A DNA stretch of 64,000 bases from Cyanoderma ruficeps. Its lineage: Eukaryota; Chordata; Aves; Passeriformes; Timaliidae. Made by a program: the position numbers and the translations under genes. The notes below the pieces were generated by a model, which saw only the letters and a list, made by a program, of their open reading frames with translations, did no database searches and was not told the DNA's origin. Every line of letters starts with the position of its first letter. Positions within the stretch are counted from its first letter, which is position 1. Of the stretch, positions 41,755 through 55,729 are shown piece by piece. Location: contig VZDJ01007753.1 in NCBI GenBank assembly GCA_008694505.1, forward strand, positions 22,263,800-22,327,799. Direction: 5' to 3'.

Positions 41755-44129
41755 GGAAGTTGCTCTCCAGAAGATTTTTTAGGGTTGTCAGACTGTTATA
41801 TTATAAACAACCTTATTAGTCCTTTATAATTACAATAGGTACCTCTGGACAAGATCGAGCAGACATGACAAATGCTTCTGACTTCTTTTTAAATCGAACC
41901 TGGAAGGTCATCGCTGAACAAACAGAATGCTATACAACTGGGGCCATAAATTGTGAAAGCTAACACAAAGGTAAGTTTTTTGATATTAAAAATTAAAACT
42001 ATTCTGTTCAATATTTTCTGTGTAAGATCTGGAAACGGGAGGATTAAATAGTTTAAAAAGAATAAGCAGGTGAAGAAAAAATAGATCTTTAAAAACTTTA
42101 TTATCAATTTTTTTTTGGCAGTTGAACCTTTATTTTACTATTAATACAATGTCTTTAGGGTAGTTGCTTTATTTTGCAAATACCGTCTTATAGGTAACAC
42201 CTTAATGAGTATTTATCCATGTTTGCACTTACTTTTTAGCAGCACTATGATGAAATTATGGACAGTTGAAATAAACCCAGTCAGTCTGAAATCTATGGGG
42301 TTTGCTAGCTGCTATCCTCACATCAAGTCAGTAATGCATTTTTCTTAACATTTTTATTTTGTTTTAGGATCATTTAACAGTACTGGTAGTTTTGGATTAA
42401 ATTTAATTTGCATGGAGATAAACAGTAACTTAAGTGACTGGAACTGGAAACCAGTTGATGCATTCACTTTTAAATCTCATATTTCAGTTTGGAGAGGAAA
42501 TGTAAGGATTGAATTAGAAAGCTCTAAACTCTTGATGAGAATTAGTGGTATAGAACAGAAGAAAATGAAACCTTCAGTTATTTTCCTTACAGTTAGGCTG
42601 AATGAAATTGTAAATCAACAAAAGATTTGGACAGCATTCAAATCATCAGCTTTACCTAATAAAAGTTCTAACAGAGCACTGAGCATACCATTTGAAACAA
42701 ATATGAAATAAATATGAAATATGAATGACTTTAAAAGGAACCATATGAGAAACAAAATAGTAAAATCACCAAAATTCAAGCAAAGGAAATTTGAAGTGAA
42801 ATGTATGATGGGCAATTAAGTACCTATTTTGACAATTCTAAGTGGTCAAACTTTTAAAGTATGACACAGAAACCTTAACCTATCTGTATATGAGTGATAA
42901 ATGAGGCATTTTGTGTCATTACATTCCAATAAATCACCTTCTTTAACTGCTGATGGCTTTTATCAGCTCTAACCTTTTCAAGCTTCTATCAGAGTGCTAA
43001 CATTTTCAACTTTGACACATACGCAGTTTACAAATTCTGCACCTGATTAACTCTGGACAGAAGCTCATTGCCATCATTGTCTTCTTCAAGTGTGGTTACA
43101 GCTTCAGTGTCTCAAAAACTCACAGGCATCCTTCATATGCCAGAAAATACCACTTGACTTTGTTGGGCTGTGTTAAAAAGCATTCAAGATATTTCTCCTT
43201 TTGAAACAAGTAAATGAGAATATACTTTCAAAAGTAGTCTTCCACAGACAGACTGAAATATATGTAATTTTCATTAATTTAAAATAAACAGTGTTTTCCA
43301 AATTAAGAGATAAAACCAATATGATCAATTTTACCTGACTTTATAATATAAACAAGCTTGGAATAAAAATTTTGACTACACAAGTAATGTTGCTGAAAGT
43401 TTCTGAAGTAAACAACACTATAAAGTTGAAAAATTACTAATTATTGCTGTGTACTGTATATATGACATTACAGAATATTGCAATTATAAACTGATCATGA
43501 TCATGGGCCTTAAATAATTTTGTGGGATCCCTCACTAAATTCCTCTCTCAACTATTTTGTGAATTTTAGAGATTATAAATAGCAATATCTCAAAACTATA
43601 AATTTCAAAGATTCAATTTCAGCATTTCAGGACTTAGAACATGAAATTAATTCAACCATGATATACTCAGAATAAATGAAAAAACAGAAAAAAAATAGAG
43701 GAAAAAATGTTTTATCCTGTGTAAGTAAACCTAGAGAATTCAAGGAACACTAGCTCTCTGTAGAAATTAAATTACCTATTTGCCCGACACATTCCAATTT
43801 TGCTACAAATAGATGATAAAATAGTTTATAATATCTCATCCAGGTATTTGTCTTATTTTAACTTACTGTACTATTCCAACAATAAGAAGACAGCCATACA
43901 GTAGTCCCTTCTGCTTTAGTAGCATCAAGACATAGTAAGAATGGTATCAAAGCTTTAATCTAAACAATTTTATTTTTGTTATTTTTTAAATTTAAAAATG
44001 TGCAGAATATAATTGCAGATGTATTTCATCTATTGAAACCGCAGTGACTCATCCACTGAAATGAATTTCCAAGATATACCTTATCTAGACACTGAAACAA
44101 AGCCCAGTTTTAGAGAGATATTGTCTTTA

Positions 44130-44660
44130 ATAATATTAGTCAGACTGCAATTTTTATGTTGGTTGTGTGACTACCGGAAGCCTGGTACTTCAGATGGTAT
44201 TAGTTTTGATAAGAGCTAACTAGACATCAGACCCGAATAATGAAACATGAAGAGACAGGCTTGGAACATGCAAATAGGAATGTCCACGGAGATTCTCATG
44301 CAGCTGATTGTCTCTTGTTGATAAACAACACATCTTAGAAAAACAGTGGATGAAGGAAAAATTTTTTGCAGCATCACAACTAATTTAGCCTTGCAGTGTC
44401 AATATTTAAGGCCTATCCATAAAAATTTGAAAGTTCTTTATTTCACTAATAATGTCACACATCAGAGAAGCCGTTCAGTTACACTTTGACAATTCAGATG
44501 TAAATCTTGGAATGTCTGTAAGTATTCATGACAAAGGCACATTTATCATTTAAATAAAAGGACATGATTTCCCGATGTTCATATCAAAGACTAGTGAGCA
44601 TGCTAATCAAATGAAAAGAAGGAACACAGATGCTTACTATTTTGATTAGGAGAGGGAAAC
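44130..44660. promoter_or_regulatory. Candidate conserved non-coding block
   Basis: Repeat-free complex sequence with an octamer-like ATGCAAATAGG near 44269, retained CpG in CTACCGGAAG, and GCATGCTAATCAAATG near 44599. No long frame or TE similarity. Low confidence, pattern only. Confidence 0.3.
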
Positions 44661-46619
44661 AAAGACCTCCTTCCTAAATAAAGATCTAAACATTTATGAA
44701 GTATAAACAAAAATATCTACATGAGTGTATATAATACACTATGCATGCTTAGGAGCTTGGTATGTTCTCTAGCAGAAATGGTACAAATGCTAACTAGAAT
44801 AACTGCCAATTTATTTAAGGTTAGAAGAACCCACATAACACTGACGTTGATAAACTCCAGTTAATTGCTTATGAATTTATACATGCAGAAGCAATTTTAG
44901 CTTTCTTCTTTAAAATTCAACAACTAATAAAAGAGAATTTTTTTTGTAATTTGTTTTCTACTGCTTTAGTTCTAGGTTTAAACTATATTTCTGTAATATC
45001 ATCCTAATGTAACTTAAAACTGCATAAAATCAATCTAAATATTACTGAAGACAAAAATGTAGACTATTCAAATGGGATGCAATAGTGCAAGATATACGTG
45101 GAACTTCAGAGCCAAACATTATTGTAAGCTTTTACATTTTTGATACTCAAGTCACCTTACTTCAGTGTCTTGCTTTATGCGTACATAAATTTTATCCAAC
45201 TAATTTTGCATATTTAGGAAGAACTAATAAACATCAAGAATTTTGCTTAGTGAGCATGAGAGTCATAACTGTTGCCAGTGAGGGTGCCAAAAGTTTGTTC
45301 AATTTGCAGATCCATAATGCAGTGGCAAGATCCCATGAGGTTCAATGATGCCTTTACAAAGTGTTGTCAAATTATGACAGCATGCAAGTCCTTGAAATCC
45401 ATCTTTCTCATTCTCCTTTAAGCAGGTAGTAAGTATAAAAAAAAATCCCTCTGATACTTTTCCATTAAAATTCTGAAATGAGTGAACAACTTTTTGATAT
45501 CCTCAAGAAGGTACCCCAGTCACTCTAGTTCTGAAGAGAGAAAGATCCATCTTTGCTAACTAGAGAACTACTCATCAAACATACTTGTCTATACCTTGGT
45601 GTAGTTATGAAACAAAGTACTAAAAAACTGAAAATAATTTAAGAAATGAGTCTCTGTCGCACAGTTTTCAAGGATTTACAAGAAGGAACATTTTCAAGTC
45701 TCCACAAAACTATGCAATTGAACATAAACTGGTGGTACTGAGGGAGAAAAAATGTATTTGAAATTAAAAATATTTCAACAATGAGAAATATATTGTGGTA
45801 TTAAGAATAAGTTTTACTCAAACAGAAATATATTTGAAGTTAAGAATGATATAACGTAATGTTTAAAAAAACCCCACCAATAAGCATTTTGCTCTGCCAC
45901 TCAGAAGCTTTAGTAAGACACATCTGATGATGTGCTTAATGCAACTTATCCAAATATCCTCAGTGCCTGCTTTAATGCAAGATTAGTGTTTTAGGGAAGC
46001 AGATTCTTACGCTCTGGAAACAGGAATCCATATTGTACAATCACTCAGAATAAACAAAATGTAGGAAGTTTCAATATATACATTTCAGTCTCATTTTAAT
46101 CAAAAGACACTCTCTCAGAACTCTCACAGAGACTGAACAGAAACGTGGTACACCATAGTGACACTGTATTTCTTTTTGCCTAAGTCAAGACTCAGGCACA
46201 AGGAATTTGTGCAACTGAGTGGAAATGTGATTCCTGTCCATTAACTGCTCAGGGACTACTGAATCTACTCATTTTGTACTTCAAATTACTCTTAGATTGT
46301 ACATTAACCTCAACAGTCCCGTGCTTTTAAATGCTTTATTTACTGAGTCCTACTGTAATCAGCTATTGACATTATTTATTTTTTTCCTTATATTAGTACA
46401 TATAGTTTTGTATTCTATACATAGTAATTTATCATTTAATATATAAAAGGCTGTTTAAGACAAACAAAATTCCTCCACCTCTTGGACCTTTTGTGAAAAA
46501 TTTACTGGATGCTCAATATATATAATATTCAATAGCATGTGAGAATAATTTTTATGCAACTCTGATAGTTAGAAAGATAGATAACTCAATTATTAGATCA
46601 TCTATCAAAATATTCAGAT

Positions 46620-47260
46620 GTGTAAGAGGCTACTAAAAAGATTGATGACTGAGAAAGTCCACTGATTCTCTAGCCATCATATCCACACATTTGGCTAGAC
46701 AACATTTTTCGCTGCCTTCACAAGCAAGCTTCATTACCCATCACTCCACTGAAAAGAGTTTATTATGAGGCTGCCATCTTGGCAAGACTATTATTTAGAT
46801 GATAAATGTTGGGGGAAAAAGTGTGTCTAGATTTTTTTTTTAACCATGAGCTTTTTGACAGATAAAACAAACAGCATCTACATTTCTAATTAACTTAAAT
46901 TTGGCATATACAAATATAGGTCAGTAAAGCTATGATATGCTACTAGATTATCTTCTGTCTGAATCTTGCCCTTCATTTGCAAAATGTAAATTAACTAATT
47001 AGAAGAAAGCCGGCACTATTTGTGACAAAATGCTTCTTCTACTTTTTTTGCTTTGTGACATTTATGATCAACTGTAGCCCTTTTCATTTTAACTTCTACT
47101 AGACGGATAATTATGCTCAAACTAATTTATTAGGCTTTTAGCATTGTAACTCAAATAAAAACTTGAGATTTCTGAAGGAAAAGAAGCACAACTGCAACAT
47201 GCAGCTAAATGACATACTTGACAGTTTTACTTCATTCACAATACTATGCTCTTAACTCAT
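46620..47260. promoter_or_regulatory. Candidate conserved non-coding block with two TALE motifs
   Basis: TGACAG at 46856-46861 and at 47219-47224, plus dense homeodomain cores (TCTAATTAACTT near 46886; AAATTAACTAATTAG near 46988). No TE similarity and no frame. Resembles vertebrate developmental enhancers; conservation not checked. Confidence 0.4.
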
Positions 47261-48500
47261 ATCTTGCATGAATACAAGTACGAATATTAACACTTTCAAT
47301 GCTCAAGTACCTGACACAGAGGAAAGTCCCTATTAGTATTCTTAAAATTTCCTTGAAATCCCTGCATCTCTTCTGTACATGATGCACAGTAGCAATAATA
47401 TACTCGTGTTTTGTTCATTAGTACTAGGAGTTAAATTACATTTTATACGCCTACTACCCTCTTCAACTGTCATTTGAAATGGATTAGACTAGCACCTCCA
47501 GAGTTACAAAAAGGAAGAGGGAGCTGATCATTCTTGAGTTTCAGCCCAGCAACTTGACCTTGGTTAAATAAAAAATATATGATATCATAGCTTACAGGAA
47601 GGCATTCTTTTTGCTTTGGTTTGTTTTTAACTACCAGTAGGTAGATAAAGAACCAACACTAAAAGATACATTGAAAATGTCAGATGTAAATGTCAATTAA
47701 AAATTACAAGGAATTCTGAAAGGTAAGGTCTGTGGGGGGTTGACATTCTTTGACATAGTGGAGTGTCTGCAACCAGGCCTTTGGCAAGAATAGCAGGATC
47801 TATGCTGTCAGCTCTTATCGTACATAAACTTAGATGCTTGTCTAATCTGAATGAGAAATACCAGGAGAACTGGAGCTGAAGCCTCGCAGTAATATGGAAG
47901 AAAGCTGCAAATGCTCTAGCTACACTACATGAATCTCCTGTGACAAGAAAATATTTAAGACAGTACAGAAAAATATAAGGGAAAAATAATGTAAACAAGG
48001 ACATATACTGCTTAATTGACTGTTTTTAAGTTCAGGATGTAACAATCTAGCAGTGAAAGAGGCTTACATAAGAGGATGACATTATAATGAAAATCCCAGT
48101 TTCATGTCCCATGAAATACAATACCTAAGGAAAACAATGCATGAAAATATATAATTAATATCAAACATTCAAATATAAATGATAATAGGAATAAAATATG
48201 GTCTTTCTTTGCTTTGACAAAAATTAGTTTTGATATAAAATTAAACAATCTATGATGCTCAGCAGAACAATTAACTTATGCATAAGACATGGTCTCATGG
48301 TCTGTTTTCCAACCCATGACAGGTAAAATCTAAAAACATTACTTTTGGACTGGAGTAAAAAAAAAATATTTTTCATAAGCTATATGTTGATTTTTATACT
48401 GTTCATGTGTCATTAAATAAAGACAAAATTAATTAATATTAAATGCTGTTAGAAATAGGCTGAATGTACCTAGGACATTTGTGAAGTGCAGAGATACGCC

Positions 48501-48530
48501 TCTATGTGTGTTTGTGTATGTATGTATATT
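48501..48530. repeat. TG/TATG-rich microsatellite
   Basis: Short alternating TGTG and TATG units. Nothing suggests function. Confidence 0.7.
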
Positions 48531-51359
48531 TGAATGTACACTTGTATCTGTTATTCTTGCAGAAGAACACAGAATTTTATCATCTTTACAAAGCAGACTA
48601 CTGCATTTTCTACTGGACAAGTAGTAGAGAATGGCATTTTTCACTGCTTTTGGTTCTCTTCTATAAAGAAACATATCTTACTCAATGCTACTAAGGTTAG
48701 CAAGTTGGCATAGTAATTCACTTTAAAAAAGTTAATTAATTTTGAAGAAACTAACTATATAAAGTCCTAAGCATTAAAAATCATCCTAAACTCTCTCTTC
48801 CATCTACATCCATTTTTGTTTAAGATTAATTTAGTAATCCAAGTGAAGTCAGAAGGGAGAGAAAAAAGGCGCATAGCAAAACCCAGCATGTGTGAAAATC
48901 TACAAGCATTAGATAGCTAAACAAACCCTAAGTCCCTCAGTGCTGCAGTAGGGTCAAAACCTTTCAGCATTGTACCAGTGTGTCAAAATATGTCAACAAA
49001 CCATCATACTGCAAGAAGAAGAATGACCTTTCAGTTCTTTATGTTTGGGCTGCTTTAGATACTGGGTATGCATGAACAGTTTCCCTAGCCACTTGACAAA
49101 TGTAACTCCCAAGGTTTCTTCCAAGTCAAGTTGTTTACAATTGTTTTCAACCCACCAAAACAATTTTTTAAACCATCTGCAACTGAAGAATACTGAAGTT
49201 GTTAATAGAACAGACATCCATAAACCCACAACAGATCTCCTCTTCCCCTACCAGCTACAATGAGACAACAATAATTACTGCAACAGTCTTCACAGTAACC
49301 TGTTAAACCAATTAAAAGAGATTTGGATCTCCTGATTCAGACTTTGCTCACACAGAATTCATCCTTACCGTCAACTGTAAATGAATTTGAATGCAACACT
49401 TTTCTCAAAAAAACCTAGGAACACATTATCTGTGTTTGTGTTGTGATATACAATCCTTTGCATCATTTCTGTTTGCACTTATCTGAATTAAATACCCTTT
49501 TATTAATCGATGGGGCTCTATGATAATTCAATAATCTTACTATGACTTATAGTTATAAACTGAAGCCTCAAGATCAGGCATAACGTACCAATCAACAGCA
49601 CACTGAATCATGAATTTAGGTTTCCTAAAAGTGTGATTAGTATTTTAAAATTACTTATGGGAAACTTTTATTTACTCTTTCAAAAAAGCAGAAGCACAGG
49701 ACTAAACACTTAGAAGACTGGTGGAAGGAATTTAGTACAGAGATGATTTACCATTTTTATTCAAAGAGAAGATGAAATGCTTCTTTTTCACTACGTGAGA
49801 TTGCCTTTACTTTAATAACAGTGTCAAATATGACATTTTCCTACGGTTTTCCTCACATGTAGTAAAGTCTCTTTAGCTAATAATGACGTCAAGCTATCTC
49901 CTGGGACTCTCTAGGAATTACATTCCAGACTGTACATATGCCTTAGCCATGCTTGAAGAAGACAGAAAATGTAAATTGCTGTATTTGAGTTTATATCTTA
50001 CAGCAAGTCACTGACAGGGCACCCACTAATTACTGTTTGAACCATGTGTTGCTGATCTGTATATCCTTAGAAAACAGTAGTCATGCCTGTCAGCTCTGAC
50101 TAACAGACTTACAGCTAGGTCTCCAATTTTTAATTTAAGTTGAAAAAAAGTTATAAAATCAGACACTATGGAGGAAAGAAAAAGAAATAGCAACATTCAT
50201 CTAAACCCTAAAAACATTTACAACATGTTCATAGACCCCATTTTAAAGTGCAATCTGTGCAACTTGCTGTTCATGCTCTCCAAATTACCTTTGGTCACAA
50301 GAACATTTCAATAGCTTTTATTCTCATAGTTACAATAAATGCACCAATGTAGACCAGTGAAAAATGAAAAGTGTGGTATCTACTACTTGTGCACAAAGCA
50401 ATTATATTCTGCGCATGGAGTTTTTATGTTTACCCAGTGGCAGTGTAAGCTACAACCTGCTCAGTGGATGCCACCACTCCGGAGGAACAAACATACTGAG
50501 GGAAGTATATGAATCACTTTATACTAAGTTTGTCCAGTATATAAAATAGCTTTTTTCCCAAAACATAACTCTGCAAAATCAGTCTGGGAATATGCAAGAC
50601 CAAACTTGCCTTTCCCTGTTTCTTTATTATTGAAAAATCTCAGTATCATAACAACATCCTAAATTATAACCGTGCAAATCCACTGACAAGGTACACTTTG
50701 TACATTTTTAATGTGAAGCTTAATTTGAAGATGAGGTTGCAGTGCACCACTGCAACTGAAAATTGCTTAACAATACCACTGATGTATGAGCCATAAAAAA
50801 CCTCGCTAAGCTGTCCCTGCAGAACTCAGAGTAATAAAAAGGTGTTCTTCTGCACTGAGGTGAACAGACATGGTTGACTGCATCTAGGGAGCTGTTCTGT
50901 TAAATGAGAAAGTGCCATTTCTTTCCTGTCAGTACAGACCAATTTAAGACACTCACAGATTTGGTTAGCACAAAGTACAGGATTTAATGAAATACACACA
51001 TAACAGCAAACGAGCCCCAGCTATGTTCAAAGCTTTCAGTCAGATTCTGAATAGAATTTGTCTTACATCTGTGACATGTGAGAAAAGAAGATGGAAACTT
51101 TCCTAGTTTCACTCCCAATTTTTAGATAAGCAATAAAAAAGCTGAATGGAAAAGGTCTAAAACCTCTCACTTTCATTCCTTTCAAAGTATCTAGATTTGT
51201 GTTTCTAGCCACATCTAACAGGTGATACAGATTTTCTCTTGAATTTCATTTCTGCTTTAAGTTCAACCAAAGGGTCAGGTTTTAAAAACCCTAAACTATT
51301 ACTTGAGTGCTATATCATCTCTATTGTGAACTCATGCTTGTTCTCCAAATAATTTCTCT

Positions 51360-51660
51360 TTCAAGAGGAAGGGAGACACAAAGGTGTGGCAAATTGACCG
51401 AGAATCTATTGAGAGACCTCTGCTTAGACTGATTAAATAAGAGAAAACTGGTTCACAGTTTGTGCAGCTATACCTGTGTCCTTTTATATAAACAGTTCCA
51501 CAGACCAATGAAAGTTAACTGTCTAACCTCCATGCAACCTAATCTGTCAACATGTGTTCATTAACCCAACTGTCATTACGTTAGAAACTACAGTAATTCA
51601 GAACCTGTTTCAGAAGATGTGGCACTGTCACTTTGGCCAAGCAGTACCAGAATTAAAACT
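51360..51660. promoter_or_regulatory. Candidate regulatory block with three clustered TALE motifs
   Basis: CTGTCA occurs at 51544, 51570 and 51625, all on the same strand, within 87 bp. It is repeat-free and lies about 2 kb from the last CDIN1 exon found. Either an enhancer or chance clustering. Confidence 0.38.
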
Positions 51661-53573
51661 AACAGGATTTATTCTTTAAAAAAACCCCATAGAAACCTGC
51701 CTAACTTCCATAATTAACCTAAATTTTGGATTTAGGGTGTAACAAATCTTACTATGGAGAGTTCTAGTACCCTTTATATAAATGTAAATTCACTATATTT
51801 AAGAATCAATTATTTTTGTAGTTGTTTCCAATACAAACAGCTATAACAGCAGATTTGGAAAATTCTCAAAACTACTTCCAAAATGTTTCATTGATCCATG
51901 TATCATTCCAGTCTAGCTTCTGCAACATTCAAGATACTTGTCTAACAGCTCAGTGAGAGATGTTATTCCATTTTTGAAGTTGAATTATTAATTGGCACAT
52001 GTTAAAATTAAAATGAACTTAGCAATGACTTGGTTTCTTGATAAAAGCATAAGAGAAGTTTCCTTTGGAAATGTCAGATGCAAATGGTACACACTATTCT
52101 CAAATGTTTTACACTAAAATGTGGATAGATGCTTCATAGCACAAAAAAAGGACAGAAACTGCAATGACAATTTTATTACAAACAACAACGGGATCAATGC
52201 CTTCATTCTAACTGTCAATGCCAATTTCACCGCATCTTAACTCAGTAACTTTACGCTCAAGTTACCTGTTTAAAATTCCCTTCTTGGAGGTATTCTTCTC
52301 TGATACTGTAATGGAATGCCTTCAAACACACCCTTTTGTTTATATAAATACACTCAGGAAGTATTCCAGTACATCTATTGGTCTTCTCCCAGCCTGAGCT
52401 GCTCCATTTCCTATACACTGATGTGCAGTTCAGCACTGTTTGCATCACAATCTTTCCTGCCATTCTCACCATTTGCCTTGATATTGTATATACTCAAAAT
52501 TCTTTCTAAATTTTATATTGTGTTTCACAACTTATTTTCTACAACTCTTCTAGAGTATCTTCATCCAACAACTGACAGCCTTCCAAGTTTCCCGTTACCT
52601 TGATTCAGGTTTTCCAATTCTTTGCTTTCTGGGATTGTCAAATAAGAGCAGGTCCTTTTCATATAGAAGAAGATTTCATAATAATGTTCCTGCAGAGCAT
52701 AATTTTGCACTTTGATGATGTTATTATCAAGATCTGGTTTTCCTTTCTCTGCTGCTCTCTATCGAACCTGCCTTTAAGGTACTTCCAAAGGTAATGCTAG
52801 CTATTTTCACATTCAGCAGAAGTACTATATGGTCACCGGATTAGTCTCTGACATAGGCACACACCCCATTTTTGTTGCATGTTCGCACACTTGTGTCATG
52901 TTCTCCACTATCCCTCTGATGGTTTCTTGTGGACAGAAGAAGACTTTTAAATTTAGGCTTTAAAAAAATCTGTTACTAAAACTTTAATTTGCCTATCTTG
53001 CTTAGGGTTCTAATACATAGAAAAATGGCATTGAAGATGAGGCACTGTGTTTCCCCCTTATCCTGCAAATACTTACCATATTTTCAATTTGAAGGTAATT
53101 GAAATTATTGCTTCGAATGTAAATAATATACAAAAGAAATACTTTATTTAAAAAATCCACTGTGAAAGAGTACTGTCATACAAACAATGCCACTGAACGG
53201 TAACGTCCTTTATACACAAACCCCAATTGGTTAGACTGTGAAGATTTTTTAACAGATTTGTCACCTTGCACGTATTCCAAAATTTTACGGCAAAATCTTC
53301 TTTCTATGTCAGGCACTAAAAAAATAGATATATGACTTCTGTACCAAATCTGTACCAAAATAACTTACTCTGTTATCTAGCATCACTGTAAAATCACCAT
53401 ATATATCTGCTGTATGTTAACAATTAAGATCTCAGTTGAAACCAACCTGAAATGCTAATTAATGACATTCAAAATACAGATTAGTAACATGCAGAGCCAG
53501 TAATGTTTCATCCAATAACTTCTTTCTAAAATGAAGTTCTATTTATCTATAAGGAAAAAGAATAGAAATATAC

Positions 53574-53679
53574 CTGTTCCAGTAGCTCCAAAACTGGTCC
53601 TGCAAGTAGGCTTGGTGGCTACTTTCATCACCAAATGAGGCTTTGCTTTCAATCCAGTGAATTATGTGTCCTTCCACAG
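53574..53679 (-). CDS. CDIN1: CDIN1 coding exon (4th of four in window), nuclease motif ExK (WIESKAS)
   Basis: The minus strand reads CT + [20 protein letters not shown] then [14 protein letters not shown] + AG. It carries the second half of the PD-(D/E)XK signature: Glu and Lys of IESK lie about 18 residues after the PD of the previous exon, the spacing usual for this fold. The following [16 protein letters not shown] helix is a hallmark of CDIN1. The acceptor is CTGTCACCCTAG and the donor is AG|GTATAT. The 106-bp length takes phase 1 to phase 2, so the next exon must start by completing Arg. No premature stop is present, so the gene looks functional here. The expected next exon was not located in 1-53573. 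Confidence 0.98.
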
Positions 53680-55214
53680 CTAGGGTGACAGCAGAAAATT
53701 AACTGAACTCTGAAAATTACACTCAACAACATGTAAGACAGTGTTAGGGAACATTCTATTTACTCCACAATCTACCACATAATTCATGTTTGCAACTGAG
53801 TTTCATATTTGTAAAAATTATCTTTCAAATATGCACATAGGGCATTTATAAAAAACCTAGGAAATTCTTTTAACAGATAATCACACGAATTTCAGTTTAA
53901 CTACACCCTGCTCCACATATCTGTATTTATTCTAACACAAACAGAACATACAGAAAAAGAGATTAGACTAAGAAGCAGTTGTATTCTTCTACTACCCTTT
54001 GCTGGAAGGTAGTTGTCAGGTAAGAAATGGCTGAATGACAAAAACAGTTAGCTAAACTGCTAAAGACAGACACTTGCCACCAATCCAGTATGGAAAGTAT
54101 AAGAAAGGGAAGGAAATTCATCCTGGACACGTGTCTGCTTCCTTTCTTTTGTAAAACCAGTAATGCTTCATCAGAAAGAAGTTAGTAGTAAGAAGGCTTA
54201 TGTGAAAAAAACGTGATTTTGAATTTTTGTTTCTTTCTATGCTTTGGTATTTACTTTGGTTCATGTTTTTCCTCATTTCTCGCAGGAGTGAACTACTAAA
54301 ATCATCATTTTTTGGACAAAGGAATGTCCTCTCTGAAGGTGATAACATAATTCTACAGAAGAAAGCATCACTCTAAGAGAACATGTCTTCTCCAAAAAGG
54401 TGTTGTTGGGTATCATTGTAAAGAACTTAAAAATGTTACCTTTATTTTGAGTTACCCACAATATCCACAACCATGATGCCTTATGCTAAATTTGACTCGG
54501 AATGAGGTTTTCAGAGAACATGCAAACCCAGAAGCACTATACAGGAAGATTAAAACAGGCTATAGCAGCAGTTATGATTGACCACAGACTGCAAAATTAC
54601 TCAGGAAATCTGGAAAAACAACTCATGAAGTCACCACACTAAGCTCTATGTGCCACCTGCTATCAGTAACCTAGTTTATTGGTGTAGGCTTATACTACTA
54701 CACTCTTCCCCATCCCCAACATCTTTAGACCCCAGGAGATATAACAACTGAGGTATAATCAGCTCAGAAGCTACTTCTAAGAAACATTCACCTTTCCTAG
54801 GTATATGCTGAGTAATGAAGAAAAGAATCCAAGGATTGCTATACCTTAGTTCAGATGAGACAACAGGTAGACCATGATTTCCTTTAAGTCTCAAGTAATT
54901 ATAATAATTTGAAAGAAGTGATGCACTATTATTATTTAAATTTGAGACAAATATATGAAAATGAATCAATGACTATTTTTAACCTTCTTTCTAATAGGGT
55001 AATATTACAAAAAGAATTCTTTTGTATTTCTGTTTCTTGGTTTCCCTTCTCTAGAATTGAAAAAAAGTTGTTTTTCTAGTTTCCTTTTGATCAGGCTCTT
55101 GAATAGATGGGACATAATCTCAGGTTTCTAACATAAAAGTGGGTACCTTAACACCAAGTATGCACTGCGTTTATTATGGTCCACATTACTGGGCAATCTT
55201 ACTAATGTATACAA

Positions 55215-55435
55215 TGTTCTGAAGAGCAGGTAAAGAGGGAGGCAGGCTCTTTTCAGGGGTGCCCAGTAATAGGACTACAAACTTAAACATGGGAGTTTCC
55301 ACCTCTGGAAACCAGCAACCACTTTTTCACTGTGAGGGTGCCTGAGCATAGGCACATGTTACCTAGAAAGGTTGTGGATTCTCCCTCCTTGCTGATATTC
55401 AAGCACTGTCACACGGCCTCAAGACCAGAAAAGGC
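55215..55435 (+). mobile_element. CR1 LINE fragment, plus strand
   Basis: Plus-strand blocks GAGGCAGGCTCTTTTCAGGG, TTTTTCACTGTGAGGGTGCC and AGAAAGGTTGTGGATTCTCC correspond to the end of CR1 ORF2 in sense orientation. It lies in a CDIN1 intron, antisense to the gene, and is the only CR1 in the window with this orientation. It is truncated at both ends. Confidence 0.85.
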
Positions 55436-55729
55436 AGATGAACTTTAACATGACCTTTATACTTACTTTTGTTCCTTATTCTTTCTTGCTGTTCAGACTT
55501 TTAAATAACAGTAAAGAACTGCAGAGTTGTATTTGGATGCAAAGTGATGGCAAAAAGAATAATTGCACAATGACAAACCTTTATGCAATGACCTATAGGG
55601 GCAATGTAATACTCTTAAGACTACTTTGAACTGATTTGGTCTGGAAGTAAAAGACAATTATAGCTATTTCAGAGTTTAGTTCAGAAGGGCAGTGGGTAGA
55701 ATACATTAGAGGGAACAGGGATTTGGGGG

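Larger units (their letters stand above)
36596..53573. other. CDIN1: CR1-free DNA 3' of the last CDIN1 exon found (last intron or flank)
   Basis: About 17 kb without recognised TE. The donor GT at 53572-53573 opens an intron here whose acceptor was not found. Candidate elements lie at 44130, 46620 and 51360. The frames at 39692-40033, 42412-42711, 45085-45348 and 47693-48004 show no known similarity and lack splice or start context. Confidence 0.65.

Noticed and set aside
42412..42711. Plus-strand open frame of 99 codons
   Set aside because: No recognised domain, no splice or start context, and intronic or intergenic base composition.
45085..45348. Plus-strand open frame of 87 codons
   Set aside because: No known similarity and no gene context; length is within chance for 64 kb in six frames.
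47693..48004. Minus-strand open frame of 103 codons, near a GTGGGGGGTTGAC string that resembles the start of some avian LTRs
   Set aside because: No protein similarity recognised, and only the first dozen bases resemble an LTR start; no polyadenylation signal, primer site or second LTR seen.
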